64,000 bases of DNA from Cryptomeria japonica (GCF_030272615.1 NC_081413.1:723135649-723199648), one strand, 5' to 3'. Shown: positions 44,321 to 57,240, counted from the stretch's first letter. Program-made: numbers and translations. Notes: generated by a model from the sequence alone, not told the origin.

Positions 44321-47300
44321 ATGGCAACTAACTTTTTCAAGAAGGACAGTCTGAAACTTGATGGAACTAACTATGGTATATGGAAGATCAGAATGGAGAC
44401 ACATCTAAATTGCATTGAGACATATGGGATGTTACAAAGAATGACTATGTTGGTCCTACACCGAATCAACCTAATCCACCAACATTGGGTAAGGATCAAG
44501 AGAATGATTGCAAAGCAAGAGAAGCACTCTTGAGCGCCTTGTCAGATCAGAAAATCATGGCTTTATCAGTCTGATCTATTGCTAAAGCTATTTGGGATAA
44601 ATTGGAGTCATTGAGTGAAGGAGATACCACTATCAAAATTGCAAAACTGAAATGCTTCTGGGTCAGGTATGAAAATCTGAAAAATGGAAGAAGATGAAAG
44701 AATTTTTTCTTTTATGGAAAGGGTTAATGAAATTATTTTGGGAATACAATGTTGTGGAGGTTCCTTAAGTGAAGATGAAATTGTTTCTAAAGTTTTGAGA
44801 GCATTTCCACCGGCATACAAAATGAAAGTAACTACTATTAATTAGTTAAGAACAATGCCTAATACATCAGTATCTAGAGATACCTTGGTTGGAAAACTTT
44901 CAACATTTGATCTTGAGGAATTTGGTCATATTGCTACAATTAAGACAAATCTAGCCTTCAAAGCATCATCATCTGCATCATCATCATCATCATCATCTAA
45001 TAAATCTGATTGGAAAGCACTTTATGCAAGAGAAATTGAAGATATCAGGAAGGAAAATGAAGAACTAGAAGAACTTGAAGCACTATTTGCAAGGAAAATG
45101 CTTAAAGGTCCTATTGGAAGTAAGTATGAAGGTAAAGCAACATTTAAATATTTTAACTGCAATAAAGTTGGTCATATGACATCTAGATGTCCTGATAGAC
45201 ATGCAAGATTAAGAGAAGAAGCTAAAAATACATATAAGCCTAACCTTGAATATCAAAGATACAAATTTAAGAAGAATAGAGACAAATCATGTTACTATGT
45301 TGATGAAGGAGTTACTGATGATTCTAATGAAGAACTAACAGACAATGGATGGGCCTTTGTTGCAATAAAAGAAGATCAACTGACACCTATTGTTCCACCG
45401 GTAGAGCAGGCCCTAGCAGCTAAAATTGAAGAAAAGGATGAATGGATTATAGATTCTGGATGTTCACATCATATGACTGGTGATAAAAGTAAATTCTTAT
45501 CTTTTTAGGAATACAATGGAGGTCTAGTAAGATGTGGAGATGATAAATCTTGTTTGATCAGAGGAAAAGACACAATATCTATTGATGGTAAGCACAATAC
45601 TGACAATGTTTATTATGTTGAAGGTTTGAAGCATAATCTTTTGAGTGTTGGTCAATTAGTTGAAAAGGGATTTCAGTTACAATTCAAGAATGGTAAATGC
45701 AAAATCATGAATAGAACTGGTTTGGAGATTGCAACTGATAATCAGACTAGAGGTAATATATTTCATTTAAATAACAATGAAAAGACATGCTTGATTGCAC
45801 ATATTGATGAAAGTTGGTTATGGCATAAAAGACTCTGTCATGTGAATTTTGATTGCATTATAAATATTAGTTCATCTAAGGCAATAAGGGATTTACCTAA
45901 GATTGTAAAACCTCATAATCTGGTATGTAAGGAATGTCAAATGGAAAAGCAAGAACAAGAAGTCTATAAGGAGATAGATACTTTATGCTCATCATTGATG
46001 ATTATTCTAGAATGTGTTGGGTTACTTTTCTCAGGGAGAAATCATAAGCTTTTGAGAAATTCAAATTATTCAAGGCACTAGTAGAGAATGAAACCGGTAA
46101 GAAAATCAAATGTTTAAGATCAGATCAAGGAGGTGAATTTACATCTAAGGAGTTCAATACATTTGGTGAAGTGAATGGAATTAAAAGACAACTATCAGCA
46201 CCCCAGACACCTCAGTAAAATGGAGTTGTGGAAAGGAAGAACAAAACTATTCTAGATGCAGCTAGAAGCATGATATCAGAAGCAAATCTACCTCATGTGT
46301 ATTGGAGAGAAGAAGTGAATACAACGGTTTACACTTTCAACGGAGTTCACATCAATGGTGAAACCGGTAAGACACCTTAAGAATTATGGTTTGGTAATAT
46401 TCCTACTCTTAAATACTTCAAAATATCTAGAAGCAAATGTTACATTAGGAGAGATGAGTATATTGGTAAATTTGATTCTAGAAGTGATGAAGGAATATTT
46501 CTTGGTTATTCATCTAAGAGAAAAGCATATAGATGTTTTAATAAAAGATTGCAAAAAATCATTGAGAGTGCAAATGTGAAGATAGATGAACAATTTAGAG
46601 GAAATTCAAGGTCTATGGATTCTGAACTGCCAGTTGAGATGATCATAAATGAACCTATACAGAGTGCATTGGTGCAAAATGTGCATCCAGTCACACCGAC
46701 ATCATCAGAGAATTCCACAGTGACTGAAGAACAACAGCAAGTGAACACACCTAGGTATGTAAGTCTAAATCACTTTGAAAGTCAGATAATTAGAAATAAG
46801 TATCAAGGAGTTATGACAAGAGGAAGACTGGCAAATGAAGAGGTATGTTTAATTTCTCAAATTGAACCAACATCTGTTATTGAGGCATGTGAAGATAAAC
46901 ATTGGATTAAAGCTATGGAAGATGAATTAGAACAAATTGAAAAGAACAATACATGGGCATTGGTTCCCCAACCTAAAGATAAAAATGTAATTGGAACTAA
47001 ATGGGTATTTAGAAATAAACTTAATGAAGATGGTAAGGTAATCAGAAACAAAGCAAGATTAGTGTGTAAGGGATATTCACAGAAAGAAGGAATTGATTAC
47101 AATGAAACCTTTGCACCGGTAGCTAGAATTGAGGCAGTTAGATTATTTCTTGCATTTACAGCACACAAGAACTATAAAGTATATCAAATGGATGTAAAAT
47201 GTAAATTTTTGAATGGTGATCTTGAAGAGGAAGTTTACATTGAACAACCTGATGGATTTTCATTGACAAATGATAAAGATATGGTTTTCAGATTAAGGAA

Positions 47301-48339
47301 AGCTTTATATGGATTGAAGTAAGCTCCTAGAGCTTGGTATGCTAGATTGGACAAATATCTTTTGAAGCTTGGTTACACTAAAGGTAATGCTGACATCAAC
47401 TTATATTTCAAAGTGACTAATGTAGACATCTTGGTTATTGAAGTTTTTGTTGATGACATCATTTTTGGAGGAGAAGATGGATTGTGTAAAGACTTTGCTA
47501 ATAAGATGCAGGAAGAATTTGAAATGTCTATGATTGGGGAGATAAAATTCTTTTTAGGATTGCAGATTTCACAGACTGATAAAGGTATATTCACATGTCA
47601 AACAAAGTACTTGAAGGAACTACTAAATAAATTTGGTATGTAAAACTCTAAACCAGTAAGTACTCCTATGACTACAACTGATAAATTGACATTGAAGGAT
47701 GATTCAGCTCTTGTTAATCCGACAAGATACAAATCTATGATTGGAGGTTTACTGTATTTGACACAAACAAGACCTGATATAATGAATGCAGTGTGTATTG
47801 TTTCAAGATTTAAGATTAATCCTAGAGAAAATCATGAATCAGTAGTGAAAAGGATTTTCCAATATTTACAAGGCACAACAAATCTTGGTTTATGGTATCC
47901 TAAAGATGAAAATTTTGATTTATGTGCATACACCGATACAAATTGGGTAGGAGATGTAGATGACAGAAAGAGCACCACTGGTAGGGCATTCTTTCTTGGT
48001 AGCAAATTGATTTCATGGTTGAGCAAGAAACAAAGTTTTACATCATTATCAACAACAAAATCAGAATATGTTGCAGCAACAACTAACTGTACTCAGGTAT
48101 TATGAATTAAGCAAATATTGAAGGACATAAAGATAAAATGCAAATAATCTATAATCATTTAATGTGATAATTCAATAGCAATTGATATATCTAAGAATCT
48201 GGTATTTCACTCTAAAACTAAACATGTTTCTATCAAATATAATTTTCTAAAAGAGAATGTTGAAGCAAAAGAAGTGAGATTGGTTTATGTGAATACTAAA
48301 GAGCAGATTGCAGATATCTTTACTAAGGCTTTGCCTAAG
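44321..48339 (+). pseudogene. Copia gag-pol of N2, decayed
   Basis: Starts MATNFFKKDSLKLDGTNYGI (44321), a copia gag N-terminus. Frameshifts follow near 44450 and 44690. The block 44855-45508 holds the zinc knuckle YFNCNKVGHMTSRC, with its first Cys changed to Tyr, and an intact WIIDSGCSHHMTG protease motif. In integrase the segment with the first catalytic Asp is missing: the frame jumps near 45958 from MEKQEQE to RYFMLIIDDYSR-like sequence, while SDQGGEF and NGVVERKN remain. RT runs from 46549 with VFVDDIIFGG near 47440, and RNase H from 47668. Reading stops at G1, which entered at the codons for FTKALPK. Stops include 45506, 46216, 47320 and 47641. Confidence 0.9.
48335..48339. other. Target-site duplication of G1, left copy
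   Basis: CTAAG, repeated at 57241-57245. Confidence 0.92.
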
Positions 48340-49857
48340 TGGTGCAGAGGCACTTAAGGGTGAGCAAATACCCTTTCCAATTTTGACAATTTTGGCATAA
48401 GGACTGGTTCTAGTCCATTAGGTTTTTTGTTTGGAGCTTGGAGTGCATTTTTGTCTTCTTTTGCAAATTTCATGTATCGGCTATACTTATCCCGATAAAC
48501 TGATGAGGTGCCATCGGCTATCGGAGGGAGTGTTTTCTACGTACCCTGATAACCTGATGAAGTTGCCAGCGGTTGGAGTGAGTCAAAGTGGATCCATCGG
48601 GTATCAGTATAACATGTTTGATGCTAACTCGATAACCCGATGGAAAAGTCATACGGTTTGGAGCGCACCATCGACTATCAGTATAACATGTTTGATGCTA
48701 ACCCGATAACCCGATGGGAAAGCATGCGGTTTGAAGCGAGCGGAGTGAGTTCGAAGCACACCATCGGCTATCGGCCTAACATGTTTAGGGCTACATTGAT
48801 AACTCTATGGAACATCATGCTGTTGGTAGCGTGCCATTGGATATCGACGAGAGTGTTTTGATGCTATGCCGATAACCTGATAAGTAGGTGCGCACTTTGT
48901 AAATTATCATTGATCATCGGAGTGAGTATTTTGATGCTATTCTGATGACCCGATGGAAATTCAAAATTAGTTACAGTTAGAAACTGAATTGTGTCGAGTT
49001 CGATCTCGTCCGTTAGGGATGTTTCATGACATGTTGTAGAGGCTATAAAAGACCCAATGGGAATTTTATAAAGAGGTTAGAAGGAGGTTGGATAGGTGGA
49101 ACAAAGAACATCTTTTGAATAACAATTTTAAGACAGTTTTTTGGTTTTTTTTTCACAGAGTTCAATTTGTGTTTGTAAATTGTAAACATGGCTTAAATCC
49201 TTGAGTGCTAATGTAGATAGGATAAGTTTTTCCTTATTTTCTGAATTCCAAGTTACATTTGTGCCAAGCTCAACTCTGTAAATAAAGTCACCTTTTGTGC
49301 TCTTGTTTTCTATTTGTATTTTACATTTGTGAACATGGCTCTGTCTTGACTCTCCATCGTGGGATCCACACAACCATTGGAGGTTATCAAGAAGAGTCAG
49401 TCATGTACAATAGAGTTCTATATGTAGCAGACCAAGGAATAGCATCGACCATTTTAGTAGACTGACCCTAGGTGAGCTTGATGATAGCTTGACTAGGTAT
49501 CAGTGACCAGGAGGAATCACTTGCAGGGTAGACTGGAGTCTAGGTTGTTAGCCTCAGACCAAGGGAAGATGGGATCAAAGGGAGAGAAGATCCAAGCATG
49601 AGGAGGAAAACAACTTAGTAGAAGTTGTAGGTATAACCCATGGTAGAGAAAACCCTCCAAGGTGTCTCGTGAGATCTGATGGATTAGTGGGTTGGCGGAC
49701 TTACGCAAGTGAATTCACAAAGAGCAAAATATCAAACCTCGGTAGTGAGGACCTAGAGTGGATTAGGGGAATAGAGAGGAGCATTCTTGGGTTAGGCTAG
49801 GAAAAAGGCCTTGGTGTGAGTCAAGCTGACTCAAGCAATCTAGGGTCCTCTCTATCA
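48340..49857 (+). repeat. 5' LTR of G1 (1518 bp)
   Basis: Starts TGGTGCAGAGGCACTTAAGG and ends CCTCTCTATCA. From about 48478 to 48960 it contains about seven diverged units of 70-90 bp, each starting near CCATCGGCTATCGG and holding CCGATAACCCGATGG. GTATAAAAGA-like (GGCTATAAAAGACC, 49032-49045) is a likely TATA box. Confidence 0.92.
48478..48960 (+). repeat. Tandem units in the U3 part of the G1 LTR
   Basis: About seven units of 70-90 bp, with the words CATCGGCTATCGG, TATAACATGTTTGATGCTAA and CCGATAACCCGATGG. The unit array lies upstream of the LTR TATA box, a position where repeats often act in transcription of LTR elements (inference). Confidence 0.82.
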
Positions 49858-49874
49858 TATTGGTATCAGAGCAA
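49858..49874 (+). other. Primer binding site of G1
   Basis: TATTGGTATCAGAGCAAG follows the LTR; TGGTATCAGAGC is the initiator Met tRNA type. Confidence 0.9.
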
Positions 49875-49929
49875 GTTAAAGATTTGGGGTGAAGAGTGTA
49901 AGACTGATCTAGTATCAGAAGGAGTAAAG

Positions 49930-52900
49930 ATGGTGACCAATGCAAAATTGGCTAAGTAGGTCGTTGACCAAGAAGATGAAAACCGATTGCTCAAGGAAAG
50001 GTTGGAGTAGTTGGAGTAAAAACTAGGTGTAATGGAAGTCATGACAATAGAAGTGAGTGGGAAGATAGAAGAGAAGGGTAAAATGGTGGCAATAGAGGAT
50101 GAAGTCCCTGCCCCAGACCCTATTATTGAACAAGAACCATTCTTGAAGGCTTTGAAGGCAATGAGTGGAAAGTATTTGGAAGGAGTACCACTGTTTAGTG
50201 GCAAGATGGATGTAGAGTCGGTAATGGAATGGATAGAGGGTATGAAAAATCATTTTGAGTGTGAAGGTGTGATAGAGGCCCAAAAGGTTAAGGTGGATAA
50301 GTTAAGAATGAGAGGTGTTGTCGTTAATTGGTAGAAGTTTATACAAAATGAGAGAGAAAAAGAAGGTAAGATCCCCATCTCTACCTAGAAAGGGATGGTA
50401 AGAAAAATCAGGTAGACTTATCTTACTGAGGATTATGAAGTGAAGTTGCATAGGAAAAGACAAAACCTAAGGCAAAAGGAGTTAGATGTAAGTACCTACA
50501 CCGAAGAGTTCCAGAAGCTGTGTCTAAGGTCAAAAGTGATGGAGGATGAAAGCATTAGAGTAGCAAGATATCTTAATGGTCTGAGATGGAACATACAAGA
50601 GGAATTAAGTTTGTTGAGTCCAAATACCATTCACAAATGTTATCAATTGGCTTTGAAAGTAGAAGAAAAGAATAAGAAGAAACATGTAAGCACTAGTAGA
50701 GGCAAAGGTAGAGGCCGAGATTCAAAAGGTTATAGAGGAAGCTACAATGACAAAGAAAGTAAATTAAGATCACAAGGAGAGTCAAAATTGACTAAGCAGA
50801 CTAATGAATCCAGTGGAAGAGGAAATTATGGTAGAGGAAGAGGTCATAACAGCAACAACAAAGGTAGATCTGGAAGTTCTGGCAGAGGTTCATACTTTGC
50901 AAACATGAAGTGTTACCATTGTAGTAATTTTGGTCATCCTTCCTATAGGTGTCCGGAGAAGGCAACCTCATCTTGTTTAGAGAAAATAATCAATTATGTG
51001 CAAGAGGATTCTAGTAGTGTGAAGTCTCCTAAGGTAAACCTTGACTTAGAGAATGGTGAGAATCAAATGGTTAGAAGGGTGCTAATTAGGGAACCGGTTA
51101 AGGAAGAGCCTAAACAGAGGAGGTCTCTTTTCAGAGTAAAGTGCAAGATACTTGGTAAGGTCTATAAGGCGATCATTGACTCAGGATCAATGGACAATAT
51201 CATCTCCGAAGAAGCTACAAGTAAACTTGGGTTGAGTAGCATGCCACATAGTCATCCTTACAAGGTCACATGGTTGAATAAAGGACAACATGTGTTAGTA
51301 AATAAAAAAGTATGGGTTGAATTTGCAATTGGGAAATATTCTAACATAATTTTATTTGATGTTCTACCCATGGACGTCTATCATTTGTTGCTAGGTAGAC
51401 CATGGCAATTTGACAGGAAAGCTATCCATGACGGAGAAAAGAACTCATGTGCATTCACAAAGGAAGGGGTGACATACAAGATTCAATCTTTGGTAGAGGA
51501 TGAAGGAACCAAGACTAGTGGTCCTAATGTGTTGTTTTCCAGAGGAAAAGAATTTTTGAGAGGTCTCAAGAAAGGAGATGGAGAACATTATGCTCTCTTA
51601 GTGAAACCTAGTCAAGAAAAGAAGACTGAACAAGAAAGTTTACCTAAAGAGGTTCAACAGTTGTTAGAACAATTCAAGAACATTGTGAGTGATGGAACAC
51701 CCACAATGCTACCTCCTCCTAGAACAGTAAGTCACCATATAGACTTTATACCTGGAGCATCACTGCCTAATAAGGCTGCATATAAGATGATGCCTTAACA
51801 AAACAAAGAAGTAGAAAGACAAGTACAAGAGCTGCTAGATCAAGGTCTAATCAGAAAAAGTATAAGCCCATGTGCTGTACCAGTGGTGTTAGCAACCAAA
51901 AAAGGAGGTAAATGAAGATTATGTACTGATTCTTGGGAAATAAACAGAATCACCATAAGATACAGATTTCCTATCCCCAGAATTGAGGATTTAATGGATT
52001 GTCTTGGAGAAGCAAAGTGTTTTACTAAGTTGGATTTAAAGAGTGGATATCACCAAATCCAGATTAAAGAAGGGGATGAATGGAAAAAAAATTTTAAGAC
52101 TACATAGGGGTTATATGAGTGATTAGTTATGCCATTTGGGCTTACTAATGCCCTTAGTACCTTCATGAGGTTGATGAATGAGGTGTTGAAGGACTACATA
52201 GGTAGATTTGTAGTGGTATACCTTGATGATATCCTCATATTCAGCAAGACAAAGGAAGAGCATCTTGAACACTTGCACATTGTATTAAGGAAACTGCATG
52301 AGGAACAGTTGGCAATCAATCTTGAAAAATGTGAATTCAAGAAACAAGAACTCATTTATCTAGGTTTTGTTGTATGCACTTTGGAAATGGATCCTAGCAA
52401 GGAGGAAGCAATACAGAGTTGGCCTACATCGAAAATTGCTATAGAGGTAAGAAGTTTTCATGGACTTGCCCAATTTTATAGGAAGTTCGTTCGAGTTTTT
52501 AGTGAAATTTGTGCTCCTATTTTTGATACAATTAAGGGTGTGTTAAAAACTAAGTTTAGGTGGACTAAAGAAGTCGACTAGGGGTTTGAGTTTCTCAAAA
52601 AGAGGATAGCTACCCAACCCATCCTAGTTTTACCAAGTTTTGATAAGTTGTTTACCCTAGATTGTGATGCTAGTCATATAGCAGTAGGAGCTATTTTGAA
52701 CCAAGAGGGAAGACCAGTAACATTCTTTAGTGAGAAATTGAATGACGCCAAGAAGAGATACTCATCCTATGACTTATAATTTTATGCCTTAGTGCAAGCT
52801 CTTAGGAAGTGGAGGCATTATCTTTTGCCCAAAGAATTTGTAGTGTTTATCGATAACCGAGCCTTGAGTTTTATCGATTCCCAAGAAAAGTTGAGCAATA

Positions 52901-54519
52901 GACACATCAAATGGATAGAATACCTATAGGCATACACTTTCACTATCAAGCACAAAAAGGGACAGTTGAACAAGGTAGCAGATGCCTTAAGTAGAAAACT
53001 TCTCACTGTCCAAGAAGTGAATTTGCAAAGCATAGGTGTGGAGAGTTTCAAGGAGCTTTACAGAGAAGATGAAGGCTTTTATGAGGTATACAAGGTATGC
53101 AGTGAGTTTAATAATCATTTCAATAGCCAGTATGCAGATTACACATTGCAGAGTGGTCCTTTGTTTAAGGGATTTCAGTTATGTGTGCCAAGAGGATCTA
53201 TGAGGGAAAATCTCATACAGGAAAAACATAATGGAAGTCTTAGTGGACATTTTGGTTTGAATAAATTACTTGAGTTGGTGCAAAGATTTTATTATTGGCC
53301 GAAAATGCATAAAGATATCAGGAAGTATGTTGAGTAGTGTATTGTGTGTCAAAAAGCCAAGGGTACTAGTTCAAATGCTGGACTATACCAACCTTTACTA
53401 ATTCCCCAAAGACCGTGGGAGTGCATCAACATGGATTTTATTATGGGTTTGCCAAAAACCAAGACTGGCCTGGATAGTATTTTTGTCATTGTTGACCGAT
53501 TTAGTAAAATGAGTCATTTTGTTCCATGCAAGACTATGCATGATGCTAGTTACCTTGCACATTTATTTTTCAAAGAGGTGGTAAGAATTCATGGGCTGCC
53601 TCTCAATATAGTTTCAGATATAGATGTGAAGTTTATGGGACACTTTTGGAAAACTCTGTGGACAAGACTGGGAACTAACCTTTCTTTTGGTTTTATGTAT
53701 CATCCACAAACATATGGTCAAACTGAGGTCATTAACCGAGTATTAGGTAATCTTTTGAGGTTCTTGACAAAACAATATGGACATATGTGGGATCAAGTGC
53801 TACCACAGGCAGAATTTGCCTATAATGACAGTGCCAACAGAACTACTGGCTATTGAATTGATTATTAAACTCACTCACTGCATGTCCACTGCAGTGAGGT
53901 ATTGAAATCATTTCAAGATTTTGGAAGCTTGGAAGGAAGAAGTGGACATGCAGAGGATTTCACTCAGTCTATGAAAGAGGTGCATGAACAAGTGTAGAGA
54001 ACCTTGATCGACACTACGCAGAGGATTAAGGCTAAAGTAGATGAGAGGAGAAAAGACATTCAATTTGTAGTGGGAGACATGGTTATGGTACATCTGAACA
54101 AGGCAAGATTGCAAAAGGGAGTCCCTAGTAAGCTTTAGATGAGGAGAATAGGTCCTTGCAAAATGTTGCCTAATTATGGCTCTAATGCTTATAAGGTAGA
54201 GTTACCTACAGATTTGGCATTATCCCCCATGTGTAATGTCGAAGACTTGGTTCAGTTTAAGGCTCTCGTAGCAGTGCCAGATGGACCGAATCTAGAAGGG
54301 GAAACTACTCTCAGTGATATTCCAGTACCACTCATTTCTAAACCACATGCATAACAGATTTTAGATTCTAGGGTGAAGAAGCAAATGAGGCATGGCGTGT
54401 ATATGGAACACTTAATCAAGTGGCACAACTTACCTAAAGCCGAAGCCACTTGGGTTACAGAATCTGATTTCAAAAGACTGGGCATTGATGTCGCCTTGCC
54501 GCCCCCAGGGTGGACTTGA
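49930..54519 (+). pseudogene. Gypsy gag-pol of G1 with chromodomain: single frame, 19 stops
   Basis: From ATG 49930 to TGA 54517, 1529 codons stay in one frame. Parts: gag (FLKALKAMSGKYLEGVPLFS), zinc knuckle CYHCSNFGHPSYRC (50911-50952), retropepsin IIDSGS (Asp 51178), RT with [14 protein letters not shown] (YLDD from 52219), RNase H (LDCDASHIAVGAIL, near 52656), integrase zinc-binding segment (H..H, CIVC), integrase core (NMDFIMGLPK, VSDIDVKF, GQTEVINRV) and a chromodomain near the C-terminus (LIKWHNLPKAEATWV). Internal stops: 49957, 50008, 50017, 50332, 50386, 50413, 51796, 51913, 52105, 52120, 52579, 52777, 52927, 53335, 53854, 53866, 53995, 54136, 54352. Eleven are TAG, five TAA, three TGA. 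No frameshift found. Catalytic residues mostly remain. Not translatable as a whole. Confidence 0.93.
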
Positions 54520-54527
54520 TTTTTTCG

Positions 54528-54932
54528 TGTGCAGGGGCAGCTAAGGGTGAGCAAATACCCTTTCTAATTTTGGTAATTTTGGCATAAGGACTGGTTCTAG
54601 TCCATTAGGTTTTCTGTTTGGAGCTTAGAGTGCATTTTTTTCTTCTTTTGCAAATTTCATGTATCGGCTATACTTATCCCGATAACCCGATGAGGTGCCA
54701 TTAGCTATCAGAGGGAGTATTTTCTACCTACCCTGATAACCCGATGAAGTCACCAGCGATTGGAGCGATTCAAAGTGGAGCCATCGGGTATCAATATAAC
54801 ATGTTTGATGCTAACCCGTTAACCCAATGGAAAAGGCATACGGTTTGGAGCACATCATCATCTATCGGTGTAACATGTTTGATGCTAACCCGATAACCCG
54901 ATGGGAAAGCATGCGGTTTGGAGCGAGCAGAG
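54528..54932 (+). repeat. G1 3' LTR, first part (truncated)
   Basis: Starts TGTGCAGGGGCAGCTAAGGG directly after gag-pol, and follows the 5' LTR to GAGCGAGCAGAG, about its first 400 bp, where it breaks off. Confidence 0.88.
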
Positions 54933-55723
54933 TTTTCTCTACACTGGACACCTTATAGGATTTGCTCTACCATGGACTATATCTACAACTTCTACTAAGT
55001 TTTTTTCCTCCTCATGCTTGGATCTTCACTCCCTTTGATCCCATCTTCCTCTGGTCTAAGGCTAACAGCCTAGACTCCAGTCTACCTTGCAAGTGATTCC
55101 CCTTGGTCACTGATACCTAGCCGGGCTATCATCAAGCTTGCCTAGGGCCAGTCTGCTAAAACAGTTGATGTCATTCCTTGGTCTGCTACGTATAGAATAC
55201 TACTGTACATGGCTGTCTCTTGTTGACAACCTCCAATGGTTGTGCGGATCCCACGATGGAGACTCAAGACAGAGCCATGTTCACAAATGTGAAACACAAA
55301 CATAAAACAAAAACACAAAAGGTGACTTTATTTACAAAGCCAAGCTTGGCATGAATGCAACTTGGAATTCAGAAAATAGGGAAGAACCACATTTATCCTA
55401 TCTACATTAGCACTCAAGGATTTAAGCCATGTTTATAATTTACAAACATAAATTGAACTCTTCGAAAAAGAAAACAGGAAACGGTCTTCAAATTGTTATT
55501 CAAAAGATGTTATTTTTTCCACCTATCCAACCTCCTTCTAACCTCTTTACAAAATGCCCATTGGGTCTTTTATAGCCTCTATGACATGTCATGAAACAAT
55601 CCCTAACGGACAAGATCGAACTCGACACAATTTGGTTTCTGACTACAACTGATTTTGAATTTCCATTGGGTCATTGGAATAGAATCAAAACACTCACTCC
55701 AATGACTGATGACAGTTTACAAA
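54933..55723 (-). repeat. Inverted piece of the G1 LTR
   Basis: The reverse complement matches the 5' LTR from about 48890 to 49675. It runs from sequence like GACACCTT.....CTCTACCATGG on the left, through CCACAATGG-type and TCCACCTATCCAACCTCC words, to CACTCACTCCAATGACTGAT and TTTACAAAGTGC on the right. It lies between two forward LTR pieces. Confidence 0.88.
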
Positions 55724-57240
55724 GTGCGAGGCACCTAAGGGTGAGAAAATACCCTTTCCAATTTTGGCAATTTTGGCATAAGGACTAGTTCTAGTCCATT
55801 AGGTTTTCTGTGTGGAGCTTGGAGTGCATTTTTGTCTTCTTTTGTAAATTTCATGTATCGGCTATACTTATCCCGATAACTTGATGAGGTTCCATCAACT
55901 ATCGGGGGGAGTGTTTTCTACCTACCCCGATAACCCGATGAAGTCACCAATGGTTGGAGCGAGTCAAAGTGGATCCATCAGGTATCAGTATAACATGTTT
56001 GATGCTAACCCAATAACCCGATGGAAAAGGCATACGGTTTGGAGCGCACCATCGGCTATCGGTATAACATGTTTGATGCTAACCTGATAACCCGATGGGA
56101 AAGCATGCGGTTTGGAGCAAGTGGAGTGAGTTCGGAGCGCACCATTGGCTATCAGGCTAACATGTTTAGGGCTACACCAATAACCCGATAGAACATCATG
56201 ATGTTGGGAGCACGCCATCGGATATTGGCTGGAGTGTTTTGACGCAACACCGATAACCTTATAAGTAGGTGCACACTTTGTAAATTGTCATCGGTCATCG
56301 AAATGAGTGTTTTGACACTACTCCAATGACCCGATAGAAATTCAAAATTAGTTATAGTCAGAAACCAAATTGTGTCGAGTTTGATCTTGTCTGTTAGGGA
56401 TGTTTCATGACATGTCATAGAGGGTATAAAAGACCCAATGGGCATTTTGTAAAGAGGTTAGAAGGAGGTTGGATAGGTGGAACAAAGAACATCTTTTGAA
56501 TAACAATTTGATGACCATTTTCTGGTTTCTTTTTCACATAGTTCAATTTATGTTTGTAAATTGTAAACATGTCTTAAATCCTTGAGTGCTAATGTAGATA
56601 GGATAAATGTGGTTTTTCCTTGTTTTTTGAATTCCAAGTTGCATTCGTGCCAAGCTCGGCTCTGTAAATAAAGCCTTTTGTGCTCTTGTTTTCTGTTTGT
56701 GTTTCACATTTGTGAACATGTCTTTTTTTCGACTCTCCATCATGGGATCCACATGACCATTGGAGGTTATCAAGAAGAGCCAGCCATGTATAGTAGAGTT
56801 CTATATGTAGTAGACTAGGGAATGGTGTCAACCATTTCAGCAGACTGGCCCTAGGTGAGTTTGATGATAGCTCGACTAGGTATCAATGACCAAGAGGAAT
56901 CACTTGCAAGGTAGACTGGAGTCTAGGCTATTAGCCTCAGACTAGGGGAAGATGGGATCAAAGGGAGAGAAGATCCAAGCATGAGGAGGAAAAAAACTTA
57001 GCAGAAGTTGTAGGTATAACCCATGGTAGAGAAAACCCTGCAAGGTGTCTGGTGAGATCCGATGGATTAGTGGGTTGGTGGATTTATGCAAGTGAATTCA
57101 CAAAGAGAAGAGTATCAAACCTCGGTAGTGAGGACCTAGAGTGGATTAGGGGAATAGAGAGGAGCATTCCCAGGTTAGGCTAGGAAAACGGCCTTGGTGT
57201 GAGTCAAGCTGACTCAAGCAATCTAGGGTCCTCCCTATCA
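55724..57240 (+). repeat. G1 3' LTR, full-length copy
   Basis: 1517 bp, matching the 5' LTR from its third base to the end (CCTCCCTATCA), then the TSD CTAAG. The join with the inverted piece is at GTGC, present at both partners' ends. The first two LTR bases are lost. Confidence 0.88.

Larger units (their letters stand above)
48340..57240 (+). mobile_element. Chromodomain Ty3/gypsy element G1, inserted in N2 pol
   Basis: 5' LTR 48340-49857, primer site, one-frame gag-pol 49930-54519 with a chromodomain, and a rearranged 3' LTR region 54528-57240. Perfect TSD CTAAG on both sides. It inserted into the last part of the N2 pol; the N2 frame resumes at 57246. It is the innermost and therefore youngest layer of the nest, though already heavily mutated. 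Assigned to the chromovirus group by the C-terminal chromodomain. Confidence 0.93.

Noticed and set aside
49930-54519. TAG stops as programmed readthrough or a recoded stop
   Set aside because: Stops include TAA and TGA, are scattered through enzymatic domains and occur at Gln and Trp positions. Mutation is the simpler explanation.
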